Source: JBNKFV01 sp050289485 (GTDB lineage Bacteria > Pseudomonadota > Gammaproteobacteria > Pseudomonadales > Cellvibrionaceae). Taken from it: a stretch of DNA of 39,485 nt. Shown here piece by piece: positions 17,196 to 25,978 of this stretch. The DNA is taken from NCBI GenBank assembly GCA_050289485.1, contig JBNKFV010000033.1, positions 1 to 39,485 of the forward strand. Direction: 5' to 3'. Each line of letters starts with the position of its first letter. Position 1 is the first letter of the stretch. Below the pieces are notes generated by a model. It did no database searches. It was not told the DNA's origin and worked only from the letters and a program-made list of their open reading frames with translations. The position numbers and the translations under genes were made by a program.

Positions 17196-18814
17196 TTCGC
17201 ACCCTGCCGTTTTTTCTGGCCTCGCGTATCAATGCAGTCGTCTGCCGCCACCCGCTCGCGCGCCAGCGTTTTAACGTCACCGCGGCGGGGCTTGTTAGAC
17301 GCCGTCACCGGAAGGCTATCGCAAAACACCACATAGCCTGGCGCCTTATAGTAAGCGAGTTGTTCCAAACAATAGCTGACAATATTTTGTGCCAGGGCTT
17401 CGTCTGCAATCACGTCTGCGACCACCACACAGGCCGCGACTTCGTCGCCACGCAATTCGTCAGGCACAGCAGTAACAACAACACTCTCAACATGGGGATG
17501 GGATATCAGCGCTGCCTCTACTTCCAGCGCCGAAATGTTTTCACCGGAACGGCGAATCACATTTTTACGGCGATCCACAAAGTAGAGACTCCCATCTTCA
17601 CCTTCGCGTACTACATCACCTGTATTCAGCCAGCCATCGCGCCAAATTTCCGCAGTGGCCTCGGGATTATTCAAATAACCGGAAAAAAATCCTCGCTGCG
17701 GATCAGCACCAGCAGCACGAACACGCAGTTCACCGTCTTGCCCTTTGGCCACAGGCTGCTTATTTTCATCCACTAACTGGTATTCAATCACGTCAGGCGG
17801 CACACCAAAGCAACATGTACCCACATGGCGAGGTTCGTGATTAGCCACCACACTACCACTGGCGCCGGACTCAGTCATCGCCCAAGCCTCCAGCAACGGA
17901 AAGCCAAACCGCTTTTCGAAGCGAGCATGATGCTTGGGATTAACGCCCGCACCAAACCCAAAACGTACCTGATCGCTAAAATCGTCGTCAGGGCTTTCCG
18001 GCAATTCCAGCAAAATGGCGGGTAGTACCCCAAGGTAATGCAAAATGGTCGCGCCACTGTCACGAACAGACTGCCACCAACTACGCGGGTGAAAGCGATC
18101 GAGCTGTATAATGCAACCTGCACTCATGATCATGGCCATGGTAGAAACCGCCATCGCGTTCATGTGAGTAAGAGGCAAGGGCGTCAGTAACCGTTCCTTA
18201 CCGTGGCGAACTTCTGCCAAGTCGCCCATATTGATGTAAGAAGCGCCAGCCAACGTGAAGTACTCGTTACTGAGGATACAAGCTTTTGGCTTACCCGTGC
18301 TACCCGAAGTAAACAGCAATGCACACTCGGTGGTGCCATCCAGTATCCCCGCTGCCGGCACATTGGGTGCCAAAGGCAACTGTTCTTCAAAACGGGTGCA
18401 GTCCACAACCGGCACCGGCTGCTCCAGTCGCGGCTGCACGGTCTCCAAAACACTGAGAGCTTCCGGAATGCTTACTACCAAACAAGCTTCGCCCTGTGTC
18501 AGAAAGTAAGCGATTTCTTCCGGCTGCATTTCCCGGCTCACCGGAATAACGCTACAACCCAGGCTGTTTAACGCCAGCCAGTGAAGAAAAAATTCAGCGC
18601 GATTTTCCAGCACCAGCGCCACCCGCAAGGGGGTTCTATAACCCTGCTCACGATAACAATCTGCCAAATTCTCTACGCGCGCTAAGGCTTCACCATAGGT
18701 GAGATCAATCGCATGGTTCGCATAAGCACGGGCCGAACTGGCAGGAATATGAAGAAAAGGATTCGCAGCCGCATTAGCGGCCGTTGCTACAAATGTTTGA
18801 TAAACGGTCGACAC
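17192..18814 (-). CDS. AMP-forming acyl-CoA synthetase/ligase
   Basis: A 540-residue ANL-superfamily enzyme that activates a carboxylic acid with ATP and joins it to CoA. The P-loop motif LLFTSGSTGKPKA is at 167-179, AMTESGASGSV is the A5-like motif, YLNNPEATAEIWRDGWLNTGDV carries the Asp of A7, and VDRRKNVIRRSGENIS is the hinge A8. The C-terminal acyl-adenylate Lys lies in TASNKPRRG. The start is a GTG at 18814 with GAGG seven bases upstream. It is first in an operon with the thiolase-like and DUF35 genes (4-bp overlap), so its product probably feeds them. CaiC-like or aryl/medium-chain acyl-CoA ligase activity cannot be separated from sequence. Confidence 0.9.
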   Translation of the reverse strand: MSTVYQTFVATAANAAANPFLHIPASSARAYANHAIDLTYGEALARVENLADCYREQGYRTPLRVALVLENRAEFFLHWLALNSLGCSVIPVSREMQPEEIAYFLTQGEACLVVSIPEALSVLETVQPRLEQPVPVVDCTRFEEQLPLAPNVPAAGILDGTTECALLFTSGSTGKPKACILSNEYFTLAGASYINMGDLAEVRHGKERLLTPLPLTHMNAMAVSTMAMIMSAGCIIQLDRFHPRSWWQSVRDSGATILHYLGVLPAILLELPESPDDDFSDQVRFGFGAGVNPKHHARFEKRFGFPLLEAWAMTESGASGSVVANHEPRHVGTCCFGVPPDVIEYQLVDENKQPVAKGQDGELRVRAAGADPQRGFFSGYLNNPEATAEIWRDGWLNTGDVVREGEDGSLYFVDRRKNVIRRSGENISALEVEAALISHPHVESVVVTAVPDELRGDEVAACVVVADVIADEALAQNIVSYCLEQLAYYKAPGYVVFCDSLPVTASNKPRRGDVKTLARERVAADDCIDTRGQKKRQGAK

Positions 18815-19465
18815 ACAAACCTCGTTCGTTGTTGTCCAAGTATTGGGAAAACGCCAGCAAAGCGTGAGTAACGTGATTCTCGCGTAAGCGCAGACCAGCA
18901 GATCAGGGAAATATTCCCAGCGGCCCTGGAAACCATCGGCATCACTCGTCGGTTAGCCACGAGCACCCGTTGCGTAAGCAGTAACGCCCTTACGGGCACT
19001 CAGCCCTTTAGTCGGCGAAAAAATGCATGCTATATCGCTACGACGTCATTGTAGCGAAAAACCCCCAACTCACGCCTAGCGCAGCAGACTCACTCAGAGT
19101 CCACGAAAATAGTTTTTCAACAACTTATAAATTAGCGTTAATAAATACTATCAACAGAGCAAATGATTGCTTATTGCAGAAGCGGATATTCTTTTTGCAA
19201 TTTGACCATGGGGTACATTGACACTGAAAACCAAAAACAGTGTTGAAATAATGCACCTATCTTCAGTACCCACCACGTAACAGATGCCATATATCCAGCA
19301 GATTCCATCAGTTTACGGTGTCCCTGAAAAAACTATTGCATGGCCATACTGCCATTGCACATTGTCAACAGACCCTAGCTTCTCGACAGGCTTTACATCA
19401 CCAACGTATCATCACCAACGATAAGTACTTTCTGCATCACATCATTATAAAAAGGGCAAAGAGTT
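18815..19465. promoter_or_regulatory. Divergent intergenic region, acyl-CoA ligase / Rid lipoprotein
   Basis: About 650 bp without a credible gene. It should contain promoters for both divergent transcripts. A small perfect hairpin, TCGCTAC (19035-19041) with GTAGCGA (19051-19057), is followed by AAAAACCCCC; read leftward it is preceded by a T-run. Reading frames here are short and show no family resemblance. No regulator gene is present. Confidence 0.4.
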
Positions 19466-20029
19466 ATGAATAATGTATCAATGTTACCTCCAACGTCTCG
19501 CCAGCCACGCTTAACAAGCGACAGAAGTTACAGACTAGCTATAAGCGGCGTGCTCCTTACCGCACTGGTGTACTTATCAGGCTGTGCCAGTACAGAGCAC
19601 GCTGCACAGGCGTTTAAACGTATCGCACCTGAGGGCCTCGCAGACAGCCAAAATTTATGGAATTACAGCCAGGTTATTACAGTGAAACCCGGCACACGGT
19701 TAATCGAGGTAGCAGGCTCTACCGGCGACGACGAAAACGGCAATATGGTTGCACCCAACGACTTTGCCAAACAAGTTGAGCGTACTTTCGCCAACGTTGA
19801 AACTAGCCTGCGTGCTGCTGGTGCCACCGGCGCAGATGTGGTACGAGTACGAATGTATGTTGTCGGTTTGGATGGTGAAGCGCACTGGCCTGTCATTAAT
19901 ACAGCAATGCGTAAACTGTTTGGTGAGAAGGGCCCAACCGCAACGTTGGTTGGTGTACAAGCACTGGCTATGCCTGACATCCTGTTTGAAATGGATGCTA
20001 GCGCCGTCGTCGCTCACCCCGCGAAATAA
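19466..20029 (+). CDS. Lipoprotein-anchored Rid (YjgF/UK114) family protein
   Basis: A 187-residue protein with an N-terminal export signal: basic region (R12, R15, R20, R23), hydrophobic core SGVLLTALVYLSGC and a lipobox LSGC with Cys40. The mature part is a complete Rid domain (about 65-180): VEAS-like IEVAGSTGDDENG, the QVERTFANVETSLRAAGATGADVVRVRMYVV helix-strand unit and LFEMDASAVV at the end. The Arg of archetypal RidA is Thr by eye (GPTATLVGVQ). Most Rid proteins are cytoplasmic, so a periplasmic, membrane-tethered form is unusual. It may act on a reactive or aromatic compound outside the cytoplasm, which is inference. A GNAT gene follows 28 bp downstream. Confidence 0.85.
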   Translation: MNNVSMLPPTSRQPRLTSDRSYRLAISGVLLTALVYLSGCASTEHAAQAFKRIAPEGLADSQNLWNYSQVITVKPGTRLIEVAGSTGDDENGNMVAPNDFAKQVERTFANVETSLRAAGATGADVVRVRMYVVGLDGEAHWPVINTAMRKLFGEKGPTATLVGVQALAMPDILFEMDASAVVAHPAK

Positions 20030-20057
20030 CAATACCACAGCAATCTGAGACGATGTA

Positions 20058-20618
20058 ATGAAATCCATTGAAACTGAGCGCTTGATTCTTCGGCATTTTC
20101 GTCAGCAAGATGCCGAAGACTTACTCAAGTACTGGCAAAACCCTAGCGTAAATTGCTTTCTCGACTGCAAACTGGAAAATATCAATGCAGCAAACCATTA
20201 CATTGAAAGCAAGCGTGCAAGTGACAACAACATCGCTGTTTGCATTAAAGCCACAGGGCAATTGATTGGCGATTTATTCTGTATGAAGGATACCATCGAC
20301 ATCAATACCTACAATGTTGGCTGGAGCTTTAACACAGACTATCAAGGCGAAGGGTATGCAACCGAAGCCGCCATAGCGTTTTTCTCCTATCTTTTTAAAG
20401 AGCAAAACGCTCGCCGACTTTGTGCCCATGTGGAAGATTACAACACCCCCTCACAGAGGTTGTGCGAACGACTCGGCATGAGACAAGAAGCATTGTTCAA
20501 AGAGTACGTAACGTTTGTCAACGATGAAGACGACAACCCCATCTACGAAAACACTCTGCTTTATGCGCTGTTAACAAAGGAGTGGCAGTCATTACAGGCT
20601 GTTGCACCTACAACCTGA
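20058..20618 (+). CDS. GNAT-family N-acetyltransferase (RimJ/RimL type)
   Basis: A 186-residue acetyltransferase. It opens with the RimJ/L pattern TERLILRHFRQQDAEDLLKYW and carries the acetyl-CoA loop QGEGYATEA near residues 97-105, followed by the NARRLCAHVEDYNTPSQRLCERLGM segment typical of motif B. It would transfer acetyl from acetyl-CoA to an amino group of a protein N-terminus or small amine. It lies 28 bp after the Rid lipoprotein gene and could be co-transcribed, but no functional link is evident. The stop codon sits inside the left arm of the following hairpin. Confidence 0.88.
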   Translation: MKSIETERLILRHFRQQDAEDLLKYWQNPSVNCFLDCKLENINAANHYIESKRASDNNIAVCIKATGQLIGDLFCMKDTIDINTYNVGWSFNTDYQGEGYATEAAIAFFSYLFKEQNARRLCAHVEDYNTPSQRLCERLGMRQEALFKEYVTFVNDEDDNPIYENTLLYALLTKEWQSLQAVAPTT

Positions 20619-20655
20619 CGACAAAATGGATTTCCCTCTCTACTTTGTCGTCAGG
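20614..20655. terminator. Bidirectional hairpin between convergent genes
   Basis: A perfect 12-bp inverted repeat, CCTGACGACAAA (20614-20625) and TTTGTCGTCAGG (20644-20655), with an 18-base loop. It fills the 39-bp gap between the GNAT gene and the convergent NTF2-like gene, and reaches into the GNAT stop codon. T-runs are short, so it is a probable bidirectional terminator. Confidence 0.65.
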
Positions 20656-20657
20656 TA

Positions 20658-21227
20658 TCAAGACGCCGAACGAGAGGCGTCGTCGATAATATAACGCCAA
20701 CCGCCATCGGCCTGTTTTTGCAATATTTCCAAACCGCTACCGTTGAGTTCCTGCGTTGTACCGTCTGGATTGGTAATCTTCAACCGCGAGTGATTGGTGG
20801 TAAAAACAATGTCGCGATAAACGATATGTTGGCGGTCATAAATATCAATGGTCGGATTCAACGCGATCAAGCCTGCCAAGTCTTCTCGCACGGCATCTCG
20901 CCCAACCATTCTCTTGCCATCCGGGTTTACATAAACCACATCTAGTGCATAAAGGTCTGCCAGAGCCTCAATATCACCACTGTTCAGGCGCGACTGCCAA
21001 GCATCGTAAATCCCGTCTACCTCGGTCACGGGCTCAATATCGCTACGACCAGTTGCCCAGGCACATCCGGTAACAGCACTGGTGCCTGTTACGACTGCGC
21101 CCGCGGCCATCGCCCGTAGAAACTCTGATCGCGTCAAACCTTGCTGTTGTTCTGCAACTGACTCAATGGTCATATCGCCTTTATGCCAACCCGAGTGTCG
21201 CAACATCCTGGAAATTGTTGTAATCAT
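20658..21227 (-). CDS. NTF2/SnoaL-like (DUF4440-type) putative lipoprotein
   Basis: A 189-residue protein with a C-terminal cone-shaped NTF2-like domain (about 70-185): YDAWQSRLNSGDIEALADLYALDVVYVNPDGKRMVGRDAVRE, then a beta-sheet ending GWRYIIDDASRS. The N-terminus has LTRSEFLRAMAAGAVVTG and a possible lipobox AVTGC with Cys55. The TRSEFL sequence looks like a twin-arginine motif with one Arg lost, so Tat export is doubtful. The fold serves as a small ligand-binding domain or as an isomerase/cyclase; no catalytic assignment is possible. The ATG at 21227 is preferred because AGGTGA is five bases upstream; a GTG at 21236 overlaps that site. Confidence 0.78.
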   Translation of the reverse strand: MITTISRMLRHSGWHKGDMTIESVAEQQQGLTRSEFLRAMAAGAVVTGTSAVTGCAWATGRSDIEPVTEVDGIYDAWQSRLNSGDIEALADLYALDVVYVNPDGKRMVGRDAVREDLAGLIALNPTIDIYDRQHIVYRDIVFTTNHSRLKITNPDGTTQELNGSGLEILQKQADGGWRYIIDDASRSAS

Positions 21228-21435
21228 AAATGTCACCTAACCAATAAAACGAAAAATAACGGTGCAACCTACTCACTTTAACCAATACAGCTCCAGCTTC
21301 GTATCGATGTAATCGCTTCACTGTCTCCAATCACTACTCGTGTAAAAAAATTGACGACATCCTTGTCATCACAGGAGAGCTGACCCAAATCGTTTGAGTA
21401 GAGAGAAAAAGTTTATTATCTGTTCCACTAGCGTA

Positions 21436-22962
21436 CTACAGAGCTTGCACCTCTCGATCCAACGCCATGCCTTCGTCATCAGCAAGCGCTGCGATTTGCA
21501 TACGTGCCAGCACCGCAGCACCATCAGTACGCTCCACAAGCTTTTCCAAATGCTCAAGTAACACAGAAAAATTTTTCCAGCCACGTTCGTGGGTATCGCC
21601 ATAGCCTTTTACTAACCGTTGTGCGCGTGCCAGCTCAACGGCAAGAGCATAGTTGGTTTCCGCTAGTTGCTTTATACGATGCAGCCAGTCTTCGATACGT
21701 GTATTTTCTTCGTGATAACGCAGCGTTCCCAAGCGCCACCGTTTCATACCTGCCAGGCTGTACAGTAGTAGAAATCCACTAATAGTGCGCGTACGTACTT
21801 GTTTGCCCTTAGTCCAGCGGCCCAGCATGCGACACACACCTGATGACTTAAGCACCCAGTTACCTAAGCCTTTAGGAAGCGTTCCAGCAATTTCAGTAAC
21901 ACGGGGCTTCATAAATTCTGTAATGCCAAACAGTTGATCAGGCGTTGCACGAATTTCATCCCGTACACGAGCAAAGCGAGACGATCGGGTTTTAAGATCT
22001 GCTACCCGTATCGTGTCTTCGAAAGTCATCCAGAGCGCCAGACTGCGAGCGGTTGCTTCTGTCAGCGCCCATTGACCACCTGGGTTTACTTTGGCATCCA
22101 GCGCTGCAATGGCTTCCATACGCGATAAATAGAGATCCACATATTTTATATCTTGATAATCCAGTACTTTACGCGCGCCCTCAAACACCAGGCTTTGCAC
22201 CACTGGCGCAAATTGGCGTATGCGAACCAATGCTGGCTGCAGTGCAGGGCTGCCCGCCTGCGCGGGAACCTCTTGTAACGACGATTTTTCAGCTGCTGCC
22301 GACTCAACCACTTCATTCAGTTGCGCGCGCTCGCATGAAGCACCAAAGGCAGCCAGATTGGTCTCTACGGCAATACCACTGCGCTTAATAACAGTTTCGA
22401 ATGACTCCCGGCTAAACGGCAACACACCACTGCCACAAATAGCACCGAGCAATGCCGAACTGATTACGCTTTTATGCTGCTGGGCCATGTCATCCATATC
22501 GAACATAATCATGCGCTTCGCCTGGCCCTGCAGCTGTTGCATAATTTTTTCAGCATCGGTGACACCATTGCCCATCGCACTTTTTTCCGCGATGGTGTAA
22601 GTGCGGTGCGATGACGCAATCAGCGTTGTACGATCGGGGGTAACAAAACCCCGCTGCAGTGCCCTGCCTGCTTCCAAAAGCTCCGAGGCCACTACACAAT
22701 CCACATCGCCAGATGCTGGCATCATTGCCATAACCGGCTCGCGCTTCGCTTGTTCAGCCAGTGCACGGGGAAAAAATTCCAGATAATAAATCGTTGCACC
22801 AGTGCGCTGTGCAACACCCGGAACCGACGTCGACTGGGCTAGATAATTTTCTTCTTCGGCCACCTGTACAAGCCAGGTAGCCAACACACCACCGCCCTGC
22901 CCGCCGAGTGCGGCGATGGTCATTTTAATAGAACGTTCTGTATTCACTGCGTGCTCGCTCAC
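21436..22962 (-). CDS. iorB: Indolepyruvate ferredoxin oxidoreductase beta-like subunit with C-terminal DUF6537-type domain
   Basis: A 508-residue protein. The N-terminal 190 residues are a 2-oxoacid:ferredoxin oxidoreductase gamma-type domain (LGGQGGGVLATWLVQVAEE, SVPGVAQRTGATIYY, VVASELLEAGRAL). A second region of about 200 residues (290-490; MTFEDTIRVADLKTRSSRF, LPKGLGNWVL, GYGDTHERGWKNF) resembles the DUF6537 domain found in bacterial IOR-family proteins; archaeal IorB lacks it. With IorA it would convert aryl pyruvates to aryl-acetyl-CoA, reducing ferredoxin. The gene starts 15 bp after iorA. The apparent start is a GTG at 22962; an ATG at 22923 is the alternative. Confidence 0.85.
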   Translation of the reverse strand: MSEHAVNTERSIKMTIAALGGQGGGVLATWLVQVAEEENYLAQSTSVPGVAQRTGATIYYLEFFPRALAEQAKREPVMAMMPASGDVDCVVASELLEAGRALQRGFVTPDRTTLIASSHRTYTIAEKSAMGNGVTDAEKIMQQLQGQAKRMIMFDMDDMAQQHKSVISSALLGAICGSGVLPFSRESFETVIKRSGIAVETNLAAFGASCERAQLNEVVESAAAEKSSLQEVPAQAGSPALQPALVRIRQFAPVVQSLVFEGARKVLDYQDIKYVDLYLSRMEAIAALDAKVNPGGQWALTEATARSLALWMTFEDTIRVADLKTRSSRFARVRDEIRATPDQLFGITEFMKPRVTEIAGTLPKGLGNWVLKSSGVCRMLGRWTKGKQVRTRTISGFLLLYSLAGMKRWRLGTLRYHEENTRIEDWLHRIKQLAETNYALAVELARAQRLVKGYGDTHERGWKNFSVLLEHLEKLVERTDGAAVLARMQIAALADDEGMALDREVQAL

Positions 22963-22977
22963 TTCTTAGTCTGTCAT

Positions 22978-25146
22978 TTAAAATACATACCGCAAACGCG
23001 TGCGCTCACGGCGGCGCTGCAACGCACCAATCACAACATTGCGGAACCGATTTACAAAACGATCCCAACCTGAGGGGTTGTATACCAGCTCGGCCCGATA
23101 AAAAGACGGGCACAGCACTGCCGCATGGGAAACTTCACCACACACACCACACCCCACACAGCTGTTGTCGACGTGGGCGACGGGATCGGTACGTAATGGG
23201 TCAGGGTTTTCTTTGATAGTCAGCGATGGACACCCCGACAAACGAATACAGGAGTGATCACCGGTGCACGTATCTGGATCAACACCAAAGCGCTCACGCA
23301 CAGTGCGCTTACCTTCTTTGATAGCCTTGTTCATCAACGGCTTAACACGCCGCTGGCGATTCAGCTGGCACTCACCCTCGGCGAGAATCACCTTGGGCCC
23401 AGATTCAGGCGTTGTTAGCGCCTCGCGCAACGCACCCATGGTGCCTTGCAGATCGTAGGTGCGCACGCGTTTAATCCACTTAACGCCAACCCCTTTAACG
23501 GCATTAAAAATCGGGTTATCGCCCTGCCGGTGCTTGTTGGCAGCAGTTGATGAAGGAATATCCTGCCCACCAGTGGCTGCTGAGTAGCCGTTATCGATAA
23601 TCAACGTAACATCGTCGTGGCGATTGAAAACGCCGTTACAAATCCCCGTCGTAATACCGTTGTGCCAGAAACCGCCGTCCCCCATAATGGACACGGCACG
23701 CTTGCCTTTCACGGCCGCCAATGCCGAACCACTTGCGGCGCCCAATCCGTACCCCATAATGGTGTTACCCAAATTAAACGGTGGCAACGTGGCAAAGGAA
23801 TGGCAGCCAATATCAGCGTTAACGTGTAGCGATCCCACTTCTCGCTGCACCAGCTTAAGTGCAGTAAATAATGGCCTCTCCGGACAACCCGTACACAAAC
23901 CAGCAGGGCGCGGCGGCACAAGCTCCGATACATCGGCTGCTGGGATCAGCTGAGGTGGAGAGATCTTCACGATGGCGTCTGCGTTTATTTTAGTTTCCTT
24001 GTCAGTACCTAGCAGTGATGGTGCCCACTCAGAGAGAAACTTTTCAAAACCTTCGCGCAATACATTAACCGAGTATTCGCCTTGCTCTGGCAGCGCGCCT
24101 TTACCAAGGAGTTTTACGCGCACACCCTGTTGGTAAAGAATCTGACTGGCAGCCTGCTCAATAAAGTTAGGCTGCCCTTCTTCCGCAACCAGCACGGCCT
24201 TTTTACCACGGCAGAATTTTTCCCACTCTTCCGGTACCAGTGGGTAATTAACATTAAGCACATACAAAGGCACTTTGCTGTTGCCAAATGCATCGGCACA
24301 GCCGAGCAACTCAAGTGCTCGCAAGGCACTGTTGTAGGTACCACCCTGTATGACAATACCAATATCATCAACGTCGCCCGGTTGTGTTTCGTTAAGTTTA
24401 TTCTCAACAATATAACGGACTGCCGCCGGTAAACGCTCTTCAATTTTTTCGCGCTCGTGGTCGAATGTTGAAGGTGGCAAAATAATTCGACTGTGATCAC
24501 GCACAGGCGCTTTCAACGCATCAGTTGCTGAAAATGCAGGCCGCTTGTTGTCTTCGGTGATAAACCGGCCGTAAACATGACACGAGCGAATTCGCAGCAT
24601 TAACATTACTGGCGTATTACTCGCTTCAGACAACTCGAAGGCCTGCTGAACGGCGCGCACAATATCGGGCAATCGCGGCTTTGGATCGAGCAGCCACATT
24701 TGTGACTTCATCGCAAATGCGTGCGTGCGCTCCTGCATGATACTGGCGCCTTCACCGTAGTCTTCACCGACGATAATGAGGGCCCCGCCTTTCACCCCAG
24801 CAGAAGCCAGGTTGGCCAGCGCATCCGAGGCCACGTTGGTGCCCACAGTTGACTTCCAGGTTACTGCACCACGCAGTGGATAATTGATCGATGCGGCAAG
24901 CATTGCAGCAGCCGTTGCTTCTGACGAGCTCGCTTCAAAATGCACCCCCAGATCGTTAAGAATATCTTCGGCATCGGCGAGTACATCCATAAGGTGTGAT
25001 ACTGGCGCCCCCTGATAACCACCCACATAGGAAACCCCAGACTGCAATAACGCCTTGGTTACCGCGAGTATGCCTTCGCCACGAAATTCTTCGCCAGCAC
25101 CGAGGCGCAGCGACTGTACTTCTTTACTAAACGAACGTTCTGCCAT
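22978..25146 (-). CDS. iorA: Indolepyruvate ferredoxin oxidoreductase alpha-like subunit (TPP, Fe-S)
   Basis: A 722-residue 2-oxoacid:ferredoxin oxidoreductase. The N-terminal pyrimidine-binding and transketolase-like regions (about 20-400; ASINYPLRGAVTWKSTVGTNVASD) precede the TPP motif starting GDGGFWHNG at 489 and ending IIDNG at about 520. The C-terminus holds two cysteine clusters for 4Fe-4S centres: C627, C633, C639 followed by Pro, and C663, C666, C669, C679. Characterised members oxidatively decarboxylate indolepyruvate and other aryl pyruvates to acyl-CoA. Strong GGGAG precedes the ATG. It lies between a cyclase-family gene (19 bp upstream) and iorB (15 bp downstream), so the three form an operon. 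A branched-chain or other 2-oxoacid substrate is possible. Confidence 0.9.
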   Translation of the reverse strand: MAERSFSKEVQSLRLGAGEEFRGEGILAVTKALLQSGVSYVGGYQGAPVSHLMDVLADAEDILNDLGVHFEASSSEATAAAMLAASINYPLRGAVTWKSTVGTNVASDALANLASAGVKGGALIIVGEDYGEGASIMQERTHAFAMKSQMWLLDPKPRLPDIVRAVQQAFELSEASNTPVMLMLRIRSCHVYGRFITEDNKRPAFSATDALKAPVRDHSRIILPPSTFDHEREKIEERLPAAVRYIVENKLNETQPGDVDDIGIVIQGGTYNSALRALELLGCADAFGNSKVPLYVLNVNYPLVPEEWEKFCRGKKAVLVAEEGQPNFIEQAASQILYQQGVRVKLLGKGALPEQGEYSVNVLREGFEKFLSEWAPSLLGTDKETKINADAIVKISPPQLIPAADVSELVPPRPAGLCTGCPERPLFTALKLVQREVGSLHVNADIGCHSFATLPPFNLGNTIMGYGLGAASGSALAAVKGKRAVSIMGDGGFWHNGITTGICNGVFNRHDDVTLIIDNGYSAATGGQDIPSSTAANKHRQGDNPIFNAVKGVGVKWIKRVRTYDLQGTMGALREALTTPESGPKVILAEGECQLNRQRRVKPLMNKAIKEGKRTVRERFGVDPDTCTGDHSCIRLSGCPSLTIKENPDPLRTDPVAHVDNSCVGCGVCGEVSHAAVLCPSFYRAELVYNPSGWDRFVNRFRNVVIGALQRRRERTRLRYVF

Positions 25147-25165
25147 GATTACTCCCTATGGCTAG

Positions 25166-25978
25166 TTAAGCTGGAACCAATGCCAGGACCCGCAACGGAC
25201 TGCCGGAGCCATTCACAATTTTCAAAGGCGGCGCAATGACAACGGCACCGGTGGGCGGCAATTCATGAAGATTAGTGAGACTAGCCAGACCGAAGCGATT
25301 TGATCCATGCATAATAGCGTGGCAAGGCATGGCAGGTTCCAATTCGCTGGCTTGACCAGCATCGGTCCCTACTGTTTCTGCACCAACACCAAGAATATCG
25401 CGCTCATCGGCGAGAAACTGCACACACTCCGGATGCGGCCCCGGCGTATGCGGACCATCTTCTTTAATGTTGAGAAATGCTTCAGCCGTGTCGTGTTTAG
25501 ACCAGTCTGTACGCAATAGAACCCACGCTCCCTTGGGAATCCGGCCGTGTATTTCTTCCCAGGCTTCGATCACTTCCCGCGTCACCAAAAAATCACTGTC
25601 TTCTGCCGCTTGAGGTGACACATCAATCACACAAGCTGGGCCGATGAAACGCTCTACGGGAATGTTATGCGTGGCATTGTTGGGATAGTCTTTACCTGTT
25701 ATCCAGTGAATCGGCGCGTCGAAGTGAGTGCCCGTGTGCTCACTACAAGAAAAATTATTCCAGTACCAAGCCGGGCCTCGCGAGTCGTAGCGCGAGATCT
25801 CTTCAATTGAAAAAGGGTTGGCTGCGGCAAACTCTGGTGGCAATTGAATAACCGGCGTGGCGGGTTCGAGTGGCACCGTAAGGTCAACGACCCGAATACT
25901 GCCAGACAAGATATTATTGGCGAGGTTTGCCAGTATATCAGCTGAGCCATTATTCGTTGTGCTTGAAGGTGTTGTCAT
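25166..25978 (-). CDS. Cyclase-family metal-dependent hydrolase (kynurenine formamidase-like fold)
   Basis: A 270-residue member of the KynB/isatin-hydrolase-like cyclase family. The metal-binding motif HTGTHFDAPIHW is clear (about residues 80-92, in the pattern HxGTHxDxPxH), and a later GHGG-equivalent region reads AEPAMPCHAIMHGSNRFG. N-terminal VVDLTVPLEPATPV is typical. Relatives hydrolyse formylkynurenine, isatin or cyclic amides. Placed directly upstream of iorA/iorB, it may open a ring or amide in a tryptophan- or aryl-derived compound to yield an oxoacid route; this is inference. The ATG at 25978 is preferred over the GTG at 25990, which overlaps the ribosome binding site GGAG. Confidence 0.87.
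   Translation of the reverse strand: MTTPSSTTNNGSADILANLANNILSGSIRVVDLTVPLEPATPVIQLPPEFAAANPFSIEEISRYDSRGPAWYWNNFSCSEHTGTHFDAPIHWITGKDYPNNATHNIPVERFIGPACVIDVSPQAAEDSDFLVTREVIEAWEEIHGRIPKGAWVLLRTDWSKHDTAEAFLNIKEDGPHTPGPHPECVQFLADERDILGVGAETVGTDAGQASELEPAMPCHAIMHGSNRFGLASLTNLHELPPTGAVVIAPPLKIVNGSGSPLRVLALVPA

Noticed and set aside
19027..19221. A 64-codon plus-strand frame between the ligase and Rid lipoprotein genes
   Set aside because: Composition is random-like, no domain, no ribosome binding site.
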